Numbered from the stretch's first letter, positions 46,211-59,296 are shown. The stretch is 64,000 bases of DNA from Epiperipatus broadwayi (GCA_028023455.1 JAQFVV010012396.1:5866085-5930084), one strand, 5' to 3'. The notes: generated by a model from the sequence alone, not told the origin. Made by a program: numbers and translations.

Positions 46211-47892
46211 TTTTATGGATGCAGTTTTTTCTTTTCAACATTTCAAGTTTAGGCTTTGTAGATATTAGAATTCCTTGTAATGTGGTGTGGCTCTGGAAAG
46301 CTGTTCCGATGATATACTGATTGCCAATTTTTCTTAATTGCCTATTTTTGGAATGTATGGGTACACTGCAGTACCAATAATTGTTTTTTTCTTTTGATGT
46401 TTTTTTTTGTTGTCTATTTAAAGTTTTTTTTAATAACAGCTTATGGATAACCATTTTTCATAAGAATTTGTTCTATATAGATCTTTTCTTTTTCCAAATC
46501 AGATTTCTAAACAAACTTCTTTTGCTCTATTCCATAATGATAGTATAACTCCATGTTTTGTGTTTCTAGTGTGATTATATGTATAGGCTAGGTATTTTCC
46601 TGTATATGTGGGTTTTTGGTAAACTGTAGTTTTGATTTTAGCATGAGGGAATCTTGTCACTAGAACATCTAAGAATGCCAATTTTTGTTATTGTTCTGAT
46701 TCTATTGTGAATTTAATTGACGAAGATATGTTGTTGATGTATTTTCAAAAAGTTTGTAGCAGTGCTTCACCATGTGGCCATACAACAAATGTATTATCCA
46801 CATAGTGACGCCAAACTTTAGGTGGATATGGAGTAGTTTTTATGGCTGTGGTTTCAAGTTCTTCCATGTAAATATTGCTAATCAGGAATGAGAATGGTGA
46901 GCCCATAGTCATTCCTTGATTTTGTTGGAAGAATTCTGTATTATAATGAAAGTAGGTTATTTTTATGCAGAATTTTAATAATTCCTGCAAACTATTATCA
47001 CCATTTAATGTTTTTCTTACAACAGACAATGTCTCTTCACATGGTATATTCATAAATAAACTTTCCACACCAAAGCTTACCAGTAAGTCAGTTCTTTCAA
47101 TTTTTATCTTCTTGATTAATTCTACAAAGTGTCTAGAATCCCTGATAAAGAACTGAGTCTTGTATGCCAAAGGACTTAGAACTTTGAGAAGAAATCTTGA
47201 CAAATTTTAGCAAGGTGAATTTCAAGAATGGGTCTTAATGGAGCCTTATGAATTTTAGATAGATCATAAAGATGAGGGATTTTGCTGAAATATGATGTTA
47301 TTTTACTTTTTTCTGAATCAGTATCTGCGATGCTTTCTGAGTAATGTTTGTAACTTTGTTTTTGTACTCGGTATCGGATTTTTTGCCACTTTTCTATATT
47401 GGCATGCTAAAAGGAGTTCTTATATTTTTGTCATAGTCAGTTGTATCCATTACAACTATTGCATTGCCTTTGTCAGCAGAGAGAATAATTATAGATTTAT
47501 GTAATTTGAGAGATTTAATTGCTTTCTTCTCATCATTGGATACATTTGACTTCAGTTTTGTTGCTTGTAAAGTGTTCTTTTTATTCTCCAGCATAATTCT
47601 GCTGCTTTTTCTAAAGGCAATTTTGGAGTGATTTCCTCAGTGACTGCCATTATATCTAATTAAGAGATATTAGATGTGGTATGGCAAAGTTTAATCCTCT
47701 TTCAAGAACAGAAATTTCAGTATCTATTAGATGTTTAGAACTGAGATTTTTAACAGATGAAGTTGGTACACTACTTGGTCCATTATGATTTTTAATATAC
47801 CCATGTAGGTTAGTGACTTTTCTCTTTTGGCATTCTTTTATTTTTTCACGTAATGTAGAATATGATTTTCTTACTGTTTGAGTAACGCTCAT
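46137..47892 (-). pseudogene. Penelope-like RT / GIY-YIG polyprotein, frameshifted
   Basis: Segments in order on the minus strand: 47892-47656 (N-terminal part, with ISVLERGLNFA), 47594-47394 (KSIIILSADKGNAIVVMD, the nucleotide-binding RT segment), about 47290-47205 (PHLYDLSKIHKAPLRPI), 47203-46745 (RT palm with QGMTMGSPFSFLISNIYMEE and the catalytic box read as YVDN), 46681-46499 (VYQKPTYTGKYL, thumb) and 46454-46137 (GNQYIIGTAFQ linker, then IPCECERTYIGETSHPIEK, the GIY-YIG endonuclease with its Cys-containing approach). The second Asp of YVDD is Asn and at least four frame breaks separate the parts, so no active enzyme can be made. The order is that of canonical Penelope-like elements. Confidence 0.88.
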
Positions 47893-48105
47893 GAAGTCTT
47901 CATCAGTAAGTTACCATGTGAGTGTGGAAGAACATATACTGATGAAACCAGTCATCCCATTGAAAAGTGCTTGCAAAATCACAAACTGATTATCAGAAGA
48001 GAGAAAACAGATGTGTCTAAGTTAGCATTCCATGTATGTGCCAATGAACATATGTTCAATTGGGAAAATACAAAAATATTGGATAGAGAAGAAAAGATAC
48101 AATGA
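47878..48105 (+). pseudogene. Inverted second copy of the GIY-YIG end
   Basis: The plus-strand frame holds LPCECGRTYTDETSHPIEK and continues FHVCANEHMFNWENTKILD, the endonuclease C-terminal region, facing opposite to the main body. The GIY-YIG glycine region reads YTDE instead of YIGE. It belongs to the right arm of the palindrome and is not a separate gene. Confidence 0.8.
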
Positions 48106-48557
48106 AAAAAATTTAAAGAAGCTGCTCACATGAACAATAGAAAACAATCCCATAAGCAAACCTAATGAGACTATACATAATGTATGACAACCACTAATCA
48201 ACTTTGCTCTTAGGAAAAAGTGGAGAAATCAGGAAAAACCTCATAGATAAGTATAAGAAATTTTTACTGACTGCTGCCTTTGTGAGGATGGCTCAATTTT
48301 TAGAGTGTTATAAAAATATACTCAAGAAACTAAGGATCCAAGTTCGAATCCCATGCTAGTACTGGCATTGGTCAGGCCAGCACCACCTGAATAAGAGGGG
48401 AGAATAGTATCACTTGAAACATTGTGCATATACTAACCTGTTTAATGTGCTAATACTAACAGTTGAATGTATTTGGAATATTTAAATAAGTTAATTTTTT
48501 TAAAAGACATTCAATACTCATATTAGATGATGAAAATAGTCCAATATAAAAATACAA
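47912..48557. repeat. Right inverted arm of the Penelope-like element
   Basis: It mirrors 45614-46210 and holds the GIY-YIG tail, 3' flank and tRNA-like segment (48289-48353, with GGCTCA and AAGTTCGAATCCC). The B-box-like sequence is better preserved here than in the left arm. Confidence 0.85.
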
Positions 48558-49265
48558 ATATCATAGAAATCTTTAACCCTGATATTTTTATTCTCATTTG
48601 CTTCAGAGGTCTTTCAATGATCTGCCCACATAATTGCTTACTGAAGTCAAGGTACCTCAATTGTAGATTTTTATTGAAGCCTTTTATTTTTCCAAAGCTT
48701 TATATTGATTATTTTTTTGAACTAAAATTTTTTTTATAGGGTTCCAAAATATAACTTTTATTTCCTCTTGTTAGAACCTAAATTTTCATCCACATAGGTT
48801 TTCTAAATATATCAAAATGTCCATTAGTCTTATCTCTCTTTTTTTTTTAAAAAAAAATTTAAATTCAAATTGTGTTCTATTTAAATAACATCAAATGGAA
48901 TTTATGCTAGGCAACAAGAAATGTGTATCATTAACAAAATATCTGCAACATTGATTTATTTGATATATTGCTTTAAAACATAGCTACTATCAAGGTGTGC
49001 TTATACTCACAAACACTGTTCATTTACTTAATAGTTACTAAGAATCATACTTTAAAATGACATGACCTACAACTTCAATATTCTGTCTTTTTAACTTTGA
49101 ACAGTAAATGTTCCAGTTTCATAGTTTTGAATCCTTTAATATTGTATGCAGTAGAATACAATGTCTATCCATTAAAATTTCTAACAATAAAACGATTAAG
49201 ACAACAATGTGCAGTAGCAAATAAGTTTTAAATAATTAAATATATATGATTTCATGATTAAAATT
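48558..49265. other. AT-rich DNA, nothing recognised
   Basis: No supported feature between the Penelope-like element and the SINE cluster. Confidence 0.45.
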
Positions 49266-49352
49266 TTAGTTTAGTCAAACATTGGTGGCCTAGTGGTTAA
49301 CATAGCCGCTTCCCGGTCAACGCTTTGACATATAGAAAAAAAAATTAGTTTA
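49266..49352 (+). mobile_element. tRNA-derived SINE, internally deleted (copy B)
   Basis: GGTGGCCTAGTGGTTAAC (A box) is kept, but the B box and most of the middle are missing before CGCTTTGACATATAG and an A-run. TTAGTTTA flanks it at 49266-49273 and 49345-49352. It faces copy C tail to tail. Confidence 0.7.
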
Positions 49353-49366
49353 AAATATTTTTATTT

Positions 49367-49490
49367 TGTATTTTTGTTAATATATTGTTGTTTTTTTTCA
49401 TGTGTCAAAGCATCACAGGGAAGCGAACCCTGGACAACTGCTTGTAAGGCAGCTGTGCTGACCACTCGACCACCAGAAACTGTATTTTTG
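49367..49490 (-). mobile_element. tRNA-derived SINE (copy C)
   Basis: On the minus strand: GGTGGTCGAGTGGTCAGCAC (A box), CAGGGTTCGCTTCCCTG (B box, flanked by pairing bases), GATGCTTTGACACATG and an A-run. TGTATTTTTG stands on both sides (49367-49376 and 49481-49490), a 10-bp target duplication. It lacks the insertion of copies A and D. Confidence 0.82.
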
Positions 49491-49909
49491 ACATAATATT
49501 TAATAAATCTACCTTTTAGCAGAATTTATGATATAATAATCTTTAATAATAATCAAGATTATAGTTCTCTTTTGTATAGTTGTTCTCTATAATTTCCTCA
49601 TTCTCAATCTTTATCAGAATGTTGTTCTTATTAATTAAATGGCTGATGACATTTACTTCTTTACAAAGAAAACTCAAAAGAAAACTCAACATATTCACAA
49701 ACTTAATGGACATTAAAAAGATTTATACAACGTAAATGTTGCTCATTAGCTGTCCTAATTGAGATAGTATTTTTCTATCTTATATGAAAATGTATTATTA
49801 TTCTAACTTATTGTTTTTAGTTTAATATTTTTTGTTGTTTTGTCTTACATGAATAACTTAATAAATTATTAAAGTGTATAATGTCTGCATATACCTTATG
49901 TATTAACAG

Positions 49910-50029
49910 CCGTTGTTACTCGAGAGATCATCGCAGCCACCTTGCAAGCAAGTAGTTGGTTGCAGACAGTTGTGGGTTCACCTCCCGTCCGATGCTATGA
50001 CTTATGAAAGAGAGAGAGAGAAAAAAGAA
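49910..50029 (+). mobile_element. tRNA-derived SINE (copy D, same subfamily as copy A)
   Basis: CCGTTGTTACTCGAGAGATC, then the AAGCAAGTAGTTGGTTGCAG insertion shared with copy A, GTGGGTTCACCTCCC (B box) and GATGCTATGACTTATG. The tail is a GA repeat rather than pure A. No clear target duplication was found. Confidence 0.8.
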
Positions 50030-50352
50030 AATCTGATCTTTCTTTATAAATAAGATTAAAAGTTTTTTACTAAATATTCAAGCAGAAATATATTTTAATT
50101 ATGCAAATTTGAAAAGATTTTAAAATCCTGCTTGATTACTAAAGGCTTTGAAGAAAAAAAAGAGAGAAAAGGTGGGAAGAGGGGAAATAAATTTTAAATC
50201 ATCTCTATAGTAAAATGTTAGTGCAATATTTTTTTTTATAGTGGTATAATGTTATGAATGAGTCCTAATCACATCTTACTAAAGATCCACTGGATAAATT
50301 GGAAGACAAAAGACAAAATATTTTTTTGCTGTTTCTATTATTTATCAGCTCT

Positions 50353-50469
50353 AAAAGTACAGTCAAGCATTGGTGGTCGAGAGGTCAGCACAGCCGACTT
50401 ACAAGCAGTTGTCCTGGGTTCGCGGGTTCGCTTTCTGGCCGATACTATGCCATATAAAAAAAAAAGTAC
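50353..50469 (+). mobile_element. tRNA-derived SINE (copy E)
   Basis: GGTGGTCGAGAGGTCAGCAC (A box), GGGTTCGCGGGTTCGC (B box, partly duplicated) and GATACTATGCCATATA lead to an A-run. AAAAGTAC at 50353-50360 and 50462-50469 is the target duplication. It is closest to copy C. The long frame across it is not a gene. Confidence 0.85.
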
Positions 50470-53400
50470 TACAGAAATGCAAATCGTATTTAAAAGGAAA
50501 ATCAAGGAAATTGTAGAGGGGGTATGGAGAAAGAAAAAACTATAAATGGAAAAAAAGAGAATGATTAGTAAGCAGTAGGGGTTTAAGAAGAGGATACATA
50601 GAAACTCTATAGCAATGACTCTACAATGTTTCCTGATTAAAAAAATCAGATACTTCCCTGGGAAGCCTTGCCTTCTTTGCTGAGCCTGAGGTCATCATGG
50701 GAATTGATAAGCCCTGGAAGAAAAGTTGCCAACCAGCTAGCCAAGATTGAAACATTATAAACTGGGATGATCCAGATACATGCAAGAATCATGCAGGCAC
50801 ATAATTTCAAATATAGGAATCTCTCTCATGAGTGAATTTGGCAATCAGATTGCTGCCAGTTGTGGATTGACACCAATTCAATCAACAGTCAGAGCACTGC
50901 AACTGAATGGGTAATTATGAACTGTTTCTTTAAGTGAAAACTAGGATATTTTTGGGGGGATGCAATTTAGAGACTCATTTCATACCCCATAATAAAATAT
51001 ATTTGGGAAATTGGCATTTCTCTCTAAATAGAGCTTGGCATTAGGTTATCTTATATATATATATTATGCCATTGCAATTTAGTCATTAGCTAAATTTGTA
51101 GTAATGTGCATGAAAGAAAATGTAAAACAAAAATCATCATCACATTTTTAGGGCATCCAAATTTAAACCCTACAAGATCAAGTTTTAAAAGCTTAAGGCA
51201 GAAAGAGAGTGGGACAACAGTTATATTCTTTAATTGTTTGTGTGTTGATAGAAAACTCAAACAGAGTAATACACACATTTAACTATTCAATATTTAAATT
51301 TTTTTTATTAAAAAGTAAAGTAATAATGCATATGTCTAGGCAGTGTGTGTGTAAGCTGTTTAATTGTCCTTGTATATTTCAAATATTAAACTCTCTTTAA
51401 GGCTAACCTACATTTGCTAAATTCTAATATTTTATTCTATTTCTATTTTATTATTCTATTCCTATTTTTGTTCTTTGTCTATGATTATAATTTGGGGTTT
51501 AAAAGTTGTAGTTTGGGGTTTAAAAATTGTAAGAGTTTAATGTAGATATTAAAATCGTAATTTCTAAAAAGCATTTAGATTGTTTTATAAGCCTGTTTTA
51601 TAAATAATTTGAATGCGTGTGTATGTACATTGCATACATAAACTACATTTTTATTTATTAAATATTGAAAGAAAAAGAAGAAAATCTGTTATATTTTTTT
51701 TTTCTTACTCAACAATTTCGTATTATAAGAGTTGTTTTTCTGTTAAAACTTAGAGACGATGTGAGAAGTCTAATTTAAAAATGTCTCATCCTAAGATCAA
51801 AAGAAAGAAGCTCAAATTTGAGATGTTACATGGGTGTAAAAAAGGATTAAGACTATTTTTTCCTTCAAAACAAAAGTTTGTCTAAAAATCAGGATAGTGA
51901 GATTTTTCATACTATCCAGCTAAAAAACAATTTGGTTGAAAATAAGTTATGTCTAATTAAAAGAGATGGTCAAAAATAGAAAAAAATCGGATATAAAAGC
52001 AGTCTGGAAAATCAGTTGAGCTATTATAAGGAGACTTTTAAAAAAATATTGAAACTAGAAAAGACAAGGATTTTTAATTTGACCCGATATCCTTTTTTAA
52101 TAAAGTTTTGAAGGTTAAAAATATAAGTATGTTGGGCTAGAAAAATATATATATATCTCATCATGGGGCTTTTTCCAGGCCACCTTGGAATCAGCATATC
52201 ATATAGGAAAGAAAAGATGTCTTGTCTGAAAAATAATATTCTACATCTTTTACTGACCGAGATAAATAAGATGTTTTTAAATAGAAAGAAAACATTCACC
52301 TGCATTTGAAGGTGATCAGGAAAAAAGAGTAATCTACTGATAAATATTAAATCATCAAGTCCAATTAATTGTTCCAGTAACTGAGTTTAAACCCAAGAAA
52401 AATTATAAATGTGAAAACAACTGCTGTACTTCATCCACTAAAAGAATCATGCTTGGCAGGAAGAGAAAAAGAGTTAATATAATGATTTCCAAATTGTCCA
52501 CTAAAGCAAATAACCTCAATAGAATCATCATCATCAAATAATTATGCACCTCAAAAGAAAAATGGAAATGGTAGCTGCAAAAAGTATAGACATTAAACAA
52601 GATAAATTTGACTCATTGGAAGTCGCTACAAAGAATAGAACTGGTAGTATAAATTTTTTATATATTTTTTCTTTATAATATCAGAGACTTAGTAAAATTT
52701 TAGCAACAGTGTGGTATATTTTTGTTTAAAGAACTTTTAAAACAACCAAGATCAATTGAAACCCAGAATTTCTTAATAACAATAAACATAAGCTTCATTA
52801 ATGATTTTATATGTACTAAAATTATGATTGTCTATTAACTTAAAGTTATGAAATGTTATTAATATGTAACATATTTATTTGTTATTGTTATTTTGTTTTA
52901 AATAATATTTTTTTTGTTATGGGGATAAAACTTGCACATACATAATAATATAATACTTGTTGCATATATGTAATTGTGTGTGAATGTAAAACAATAGGCA
53001 ATATTAAGAATATTAGAGTATTGTGTTTTAAGTTAAAGTATAGCATTTCAGAGGGTAGAAGGAAGGGGGAGAAAAATAATTTAAAACATGTTCTGGAAAT
53101 CTTGCTCTTTCACTTCTACTAACATTTTTTTTTTATCATTCTACTTTACATGTTAGATTATAAAGGTATGTATGCAAAAGAGAAAAGAGAGTGTTTATTT
53201 TTTTTTTTTTTGAGATTTTTTCTGGTGGAGTGAGAATCTTAGCAAATTTGACATCTAATTTAATATAAAATTATACCAGTTACAGGAAAGGGGGAAGAAT
53301 TTAAAATTAATGTTATGATTTTAAAACAGTCGATTATGATTATTGTTGTTATTGTTAATATCAATTTTCATGTACATATACAAATTTTTATGTATACGTT

Positions 53401-56400
53401 AGAAATGCAGTAATAAATATTAATTTGTTTTATTAAACAGAGGCGTATATATTTCATTAAGAGCATTTTTTTTGTTAGTTGTGATCATTCATCATCAAGG
53501 TGAATATTAGTTATTTAATTTCCAATTAGATATACTAAGATTAGCCACTAATTATTAATTCTGTAAAATTTAAGTTTTATGATTAGGCTTAGTCTTAAAC
53601 CATTATCGTTATCATTATCATCATCATCATCATGTTTTAATTAATGAGATAGATAAATGTTTAGAGGCCATAAATAAATATTGATTTCATAGTATTTAGT
53701 GATTTCTTAGTAATATTATAACCACCATCCCATCATCTATATCATGCAAGGATGAGTGAATTGCCATCCTAAATTAATAATATAATCTGAACTAGTAAAA
53801 CGTATAAAAAAATATTGAAACACATTTATTATGTTAAGATCGAGGAAATGATTTCTGTCCAATGAAATTTATATACTCCACTTTAGTTTAGGGATGTTTT
53901 AGGTTTACCTAAATTTATTGCATATAGTGATATGGGTCTAAAAGCAAAATCTTCCATTTTTATTAGAAATAAAGTACCAAAAAGGGATTCAACCCCGGTA
54001 CATGTGAAAAAGTTATAAATATAACTTTGTCTATGTCCAGGTAATCTAGTGGCACCCTGCTAGACCATATTCACTTGTGATTTATTTAAATATGCACTTG
54101 ACATCAAACCAAGATATGAAAGTGAACAAAATCTACCATCTGTATACCTGATCAGTTATTTTGAGTTAGCAGTGTACTCACCTACTTGGTGTTATTTCCT
54201 GAGTTATAGTAGTTTGTTCTTAATAAGTTTATAGTTTCGACTTGTCTACTGCTGATACAATGCCTGCCTAACTAGGATTTGAAATAAACAGACATCTTAA
54301 ATGATTAGTCACCAGGCATTATTGTTTATAATTAAAGATATTGTGATATCTTGAGAAATCTAATTATAGAAATATATTTTATTTAATCCAATGACCCTTA
54401 ATATGATTGATAACTCAGTCTGATCTTTTGTTTAATAGCCACTACCCAGGTTAAATAATTCTTTTCTTTTTGATATAAAATAAAAGCTACAATTCTTTTT
54501 TGTTTATTAAGTTATAATATTTGAATCCAATGATATTTTAATATATACTTGTTCAATAGCTTATAGATACTATCCAGGTATATAAAATAGTAAAAATGGT
54601 AATATTATATTTGAATTTTAATATCCCCATTTTTTTTTAGTTATAATATATATTGTACCAAAGTACATTGATATTAAAGTAAATGTATGAATCCCATGTT
54701 TTAAAAATATATAAAATTTAATATTAAGAGAATAAAATGTAAAAACTAAAAAGTGGGGGGGGGGGATTTTGTATTAAATAAAATAAACTGTAAACGCTAT
54801 TTAAAATAATAAGCTGTTTAAAATAAAAGATTTTTTTTTGTTTAAAAGAAGAAAAAAGTCTTGTAATAAAAATGATTTAATATTCTTTAAATGAATTTTT
54901 AATAAATAATAAAGAAATTTTGTTTTATCTTATAATAAAATAAATAAATATATATGTGTGTGTGTATGTAATTTTTAATAAAAAGTAGACACAGAAACTG
55001 ATTTTATTTCACGAGATGAAGAATGCTGCTGCTAAATAAAGTTTTCCATTGTTTAAAACAGTAGAAATAGCTCAACTTTTGTTCATTCATGGTCTGATTT
55101 TCTCATTTTAATAAATATTTCTTGAAGTAATATTTCCAAAAAATGTTGCACTGTTAAAACCAACGTATTTGCAGTTGACCAAAAGCCGCTCTTTATGCAT
55201 CTAAGATCTGCAATTAGTTCGGAAAGTAATCATGTTAAAATTGACTAAATGGACAGTGGAGTGTGGGAATGCCAAACCAGTCATGAAAATCATACCAAGT
55301 CACAGAATCTATGGAAGAATCATTTTACCAGTCGTCGATGAGTTAAGAAATAATTCCATTATGCTGTTTCTGTCGTATTTTAAAACCTAGATAATTCCCG
55401 ATTTCTTTTTAAAATAAAGATAGACTTTATTAAAAGAACTTTGAACTTTTTGAATTAAACTTAAAAAAGAATAACTTTAAACTTCAAAAAATTAATATTT
55501 GCAATAATAAAATAAGTAAAAGCAGCTTCTATTAAATAATATTTTTGAAACAATGGCATGCATGTATGTGAGATTTGATTTTTTAAATGTAAAAAAAAAA
55601 GATAAAATAAAATGTGATATAACATGTATAATTTATTTGCAAAAGTAATATATTAAAATGCTTATTTTAATCTTTAAAAAAAGAAGTGTGCGTGTCTCAT
55701 TATAAGATAAAACGATTAATTTATTTTAAATAAAAAACAAACACTTAAATTATTTTTTTAAAAATATTCATGTTTATTTCTGATACGTGCGGGTAAGTAT
55801 AAATATTTATTTTCTTAATAAGAGTATGAGGGGAAAAAATCTAATCATTAATAATAGTATTTCAGAAAAAATTCACTAAGTTAAATTTATAAATGTTTAG
55901 TATTCAGTATAATGTTGTTGTTATTATTAGTTTTAAAAGATTGAAGTATTATTTTGAATGGTTCAGGGAAAATTATTTTAGTTTTAAAAAAAAAATAGTA
56001 GTAGCTTAGAAGAGGCAGCATTTAAGATATACCTTTTGTTTTGTCTATTAGTGGGTGGTTGGAACCGGTTGAGCTAGCAGGGATTTTCAGGTACCGAATT
56101 ATGCTGATCAGATAGACAAGCTAATTCTAATGTAATTATCTGGCACCTAAGGGATTTTCTTTCTTCTTTTAAAAATAAAAATAAAGTGTTTATTTGATCG
56201 GTGTATATTTGGTAGTCGAGTGTTGAATGTTATTGATAGTTCGCTATTGATGATAGTTGACACTTTACCTGAAAACCAATCACTTTCTGAAAGGGAAATT
56301 TAAGAGGACAAAGTATAAAATATTAGTTAATATTTTATTTGTTGATGCTTGGTGTTTGTTGTTTCCCATAAGTTTAAGTAGTAAATTTTAAATTGTAATT

Positions 56401-57851
56401 TTATATCGTTAAGAGATTTGAAGGTAGTAAGTGTTAAATAGAAGTAGTAGTTAGTAATTCTTTTTATATTTGTTGTTCAGAGGAGGTTGGTTCAATATAT
56501 ATATATATAAAATTTAAAACCAGATTATCTTTTATAAATTTTGTCTTGTATACACTTTGTTTTGCTCTGCATGTGCATATCTGTTCATGCTGAGAGAGAT
56601 GATCTTGGAAAGTTAGCTGAATAGAATAGTTAAATAAGTCAATAATAGAACCACAGAAATATTTATTGTCAATTTAGAAAAGGATGGTGAGGGTTTGAGT
56701 TGATCCAGTGAGATAATGATCAATTGTATAATAAGTCTAGGCCATGGTACTTTTATTTGGGTAGAAATCTTAGGAAGCACCTTGTATCTCCATCAATCCA
56801 TAGAAATGGGTGTTCATGTATTTCCTTAGATGGGAATGAATATTCAAAGATTATATTGAAAAAAAGCATACATAAAAAGAATTGGGAGCAGAGTTGAGGA
56901 GAAAGAAAAATGAAAAGAAGAGCATCTCACTTGGATACATTGATACACAGGTTATTAGAAAACTTAATAAAAGTTTGATTTTATAATTTTACTTGCATGT
57001 ATGTCTGAAATTATAAATTATGTATTAAAGATGTGCCTTATTTTAGTGAGTATTCAGGTAAAGTAATTAGGTGCTTGAGGGTTTAGGTAACTGTGCTACA
57101 TAAATAAATAAAAAAAACTTGGGTTTGGATAAGATCACAAAATGAGGATTCTTTCAAACCTAGTTCTATACTGTCTGCCTAGTGGCACTCTATAGTAGCC
57201 ATTTATGCCCATGATTTAGCAAGCTTTGCCATTCCAGTCATTATATACTATGACATAATATAGTTTATTTAACGGTTTGAAAATTGAAGGAATTAATACT
57301 AGTATTTGCAAGCTGAATTTTGACAGCAGGAAACTGAAGTATTTTCTATTTTTACTCAAGATCACTCAGTATTAACTTGATTCCAAAATATTTAACCTCA
57401 TTTAAATCTACAGTAGCACTTCCACAGGAGTTGTGTAACTTGTAAATTTTCTGAAGATTTATAATCTTATTTTAACTGATTATTTCGGAAAACATATCAA
57501 TTAGAATTTTAGATTGGGATAGGAATAAGCATCTATTTTAATAATATTTTTTACAATGTCTGGTGTTATAAAAAATATGGGAAAGTATTTGTAATAAAAA
57601 GATAACTCTGTATTGCAAAGATTTTGATTCTATTAAACTCTTAATATTTACTTTAAAAATGTTTTTACTTTTTTTTTAATATTGGGTTTGATTTTTTACT
57701 CTTCATTAATATCTCCTAAATCTCTTGGACACTTCCTTTATTAAAACTTCCATCCATGTTAAAGTTTGCTGAGAGATTCAGTCATCTTCATCCAAAGATA
57801 CTTATACTTCTCACGATCCATCCATTGTGACTCCACTGATTATGGTGCTTA
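50470..57851. other. Long AT-rich stretch, no supported gene
   Basis: Patches less AT-rich than the rest lie at 50640-50900, 55140-55400 and 56040-56290; the middle one has short frames on overlapping phases and a donor-like GCGGGTAAGTAT follows at about 55788, but no family or consistent exon emerged. There are a G-run at 54759, a TA/TG run at about 54947-54970 and a CAT run near 53620. No mobile element was named. Confidence 0.4.
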
Positions 57852-58037
57852 AATTTTTTATAAACTTAGGCAAAACTCTCCATACAGTAGTGCCACCCTG
57901 TGCCAACCAGAGTAATCAATGGAAAATGCGTACTCTTATTGGCACAGGGTGGCACCACTGTATGGAGAGTTTTGCCTTTGTTTACAACAATTATGTGCTA
58001 GTATAAGAGATGGTGATCATGTAATTTTTATAAACTT
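57852..58037. mobile_element. Minimal H2-family hairpin with about 15-bp target duplication
   Basis: Arms GGCAAAACTCTCCATACA...GTGCCAA (from 57869) and its complement to 57976 enclose only about 25 bases. The right side continues through the conserved GATGGTGATCATGT tail. AATTTTTTATAAACTT (57852-57867) and AATTTTTATAAACTT (58023-58037) flank the unit. The ribozyme-bearing interior has been lost. Confidence 0.75.
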
Positions 58038-58640
58038 CTGAGCAATGAACCATACAATATGTTTTATCAATTGCAGTGAGTGTTTATTATGTTATGACAT
58101 ATATTCCACCTTCTTCAGATTTTAATCTCCATAAATATGTGAGCATTTAATTTTCGAGACTATAAATAATTTATAAGCTGCAGTCTCTCATAAATAAGTA
58201 TGGCCATTTCAATTTCAAAACAGAAAAAGATAAAAAGATAAAATAATATCCATAGAGATGAGTTTTGTGATGACTATACAAACTAATATAAAAACTATAA
58301 ATTCGTTGACATATAAAACATTTTAAAACATTCCGTTTATTTGAAATTTTGCAATGCAGTCTTTTAAATTGTGTAGATTTTTTTTTCTCAATAAGACTTC
58401 AATGCCAAATCTAATCATAGTAGCTCTCCATTATGTTCTAGTCTTAGCCATAATTTTCCAATAAAAGCAATTAATAATGGACTTCTTTAGACTGTCTTTG
58501 ATATAATCTTTTTTGTCAGATAAATGATATCTGCCTTTCTCATGAAACCCATAATTTAGTTCACCAAAAATTATTTTGTAAGAAATTGATTATTCTTCAT
58601 TCACTTCATTTACCAATAGAATCTCAGCCTCAGGATGGGC
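58038..58640. other. AT-rich DNA, nothing recognised
   Basis: No feature supported before the H1 fragment. Confidence 0.4.
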
Positions 58641-58905
58641 GGTTGAAAAATTGGAGTGTGGAGTAGATTGAAGCTTGTCCATTAAAGTATGAGGATTGGC
58701 TATCTTAATATATATCTGAGCACTTATAGCATACATGTGTGGAGATGGTAATCTGGACCAACTGATGATTGCTGGTTTAGCATGAAATATGTATATTGGT
58801 GATTATTTATCTTTTCAACATATATGTGTTCAAGTGTACCAGTGTTATGAGATAGAGTGGAGAGTGGTGGTCGTGTGAAAGTCTGTGCTCATATACTGTA
58901 TCAGT
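58641..58905. mobile_element. H1-family element, single inverted unit
   Basis: The order GCGGTTGAAAAATTGGAGTG, TTAAAGTATGAGGATTGGC, hammerhead, GAGATAGAGTGGAGAGTGG, GAAAGTCTGTGCTCATATAC matches the right half of the 61.7-62.3 kb element. Only one unit is present; no target duplication was found. Confidence 0.7.
58743..58812 (+). ncRNA. Type I hammerhead ribozyme, H1 copy e
   Basis: The core CUGAUGA, stem II UGCU/AGCA and GAAA are intact. Stem III reads UAU/GUA (U-G in place of C-G). Outer stem I reads GGUAAUC with GAUUAUU: relative to copy d an A has become G on one side only and still pairs as G-U. Self-cleavage is predicted. Confidence 0.85.
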
Positions 58906-59296
58906 CGAAAAACCCACCACCTGAATGCAAGTCGGATCCAAACTCAGCTGAACCAAAACTGAAGTCAAACCCAATTCACCAGCTCAGATTCGTAGAAATC
59001 TAAATCGACGGCACAGTGCTATGCACCAAGAAACTAGCTCAACAGTTGGTGAGGATCAGAGACTCCTGAACTGACATTAATATCTGGTAATAAACTAATT
59101 AAAATAATTTTAAATCGAATCATATGTATATATTCGGGTTGCCAACACAGACAGCGAGTATTAACATTAAAATAATTATGAAGGAATTAAGCACTAAGAA
59201 ACCAAGTGTGTTTAGAAAATATTTAATAATAATAATTTGTTTTGTTTGAATTTTAAATAATGATTATATTAATTACCTCTAACCTTTAACAGAATT

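Larger units (their letters stand above)
45614..48557 (-). mobile_element. Penelope-like retroelement with inverted arms
   Basis: The element carries a broken reverse transcriptase plus GIY-YIG frame on the minus strand between two inverted arms, 45614-46210 and 47912-48557. The outer tip is CCAATATAAAAATACAA on the right and its complement on the left. Penelope-like elements are known for terminal repeats (pseudo-LTRs) in direct or inverted orientation. Here each arm contains the end of the GIY-YIG coding region, its 3' flank and a tRNA-like segment, so the right arm is an inverted copy of the element's own 3' end. Frames are shifted and the catalytic motif altered: a dead copy. No hammerhead was found in the arms. 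Confidence 0.85.
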
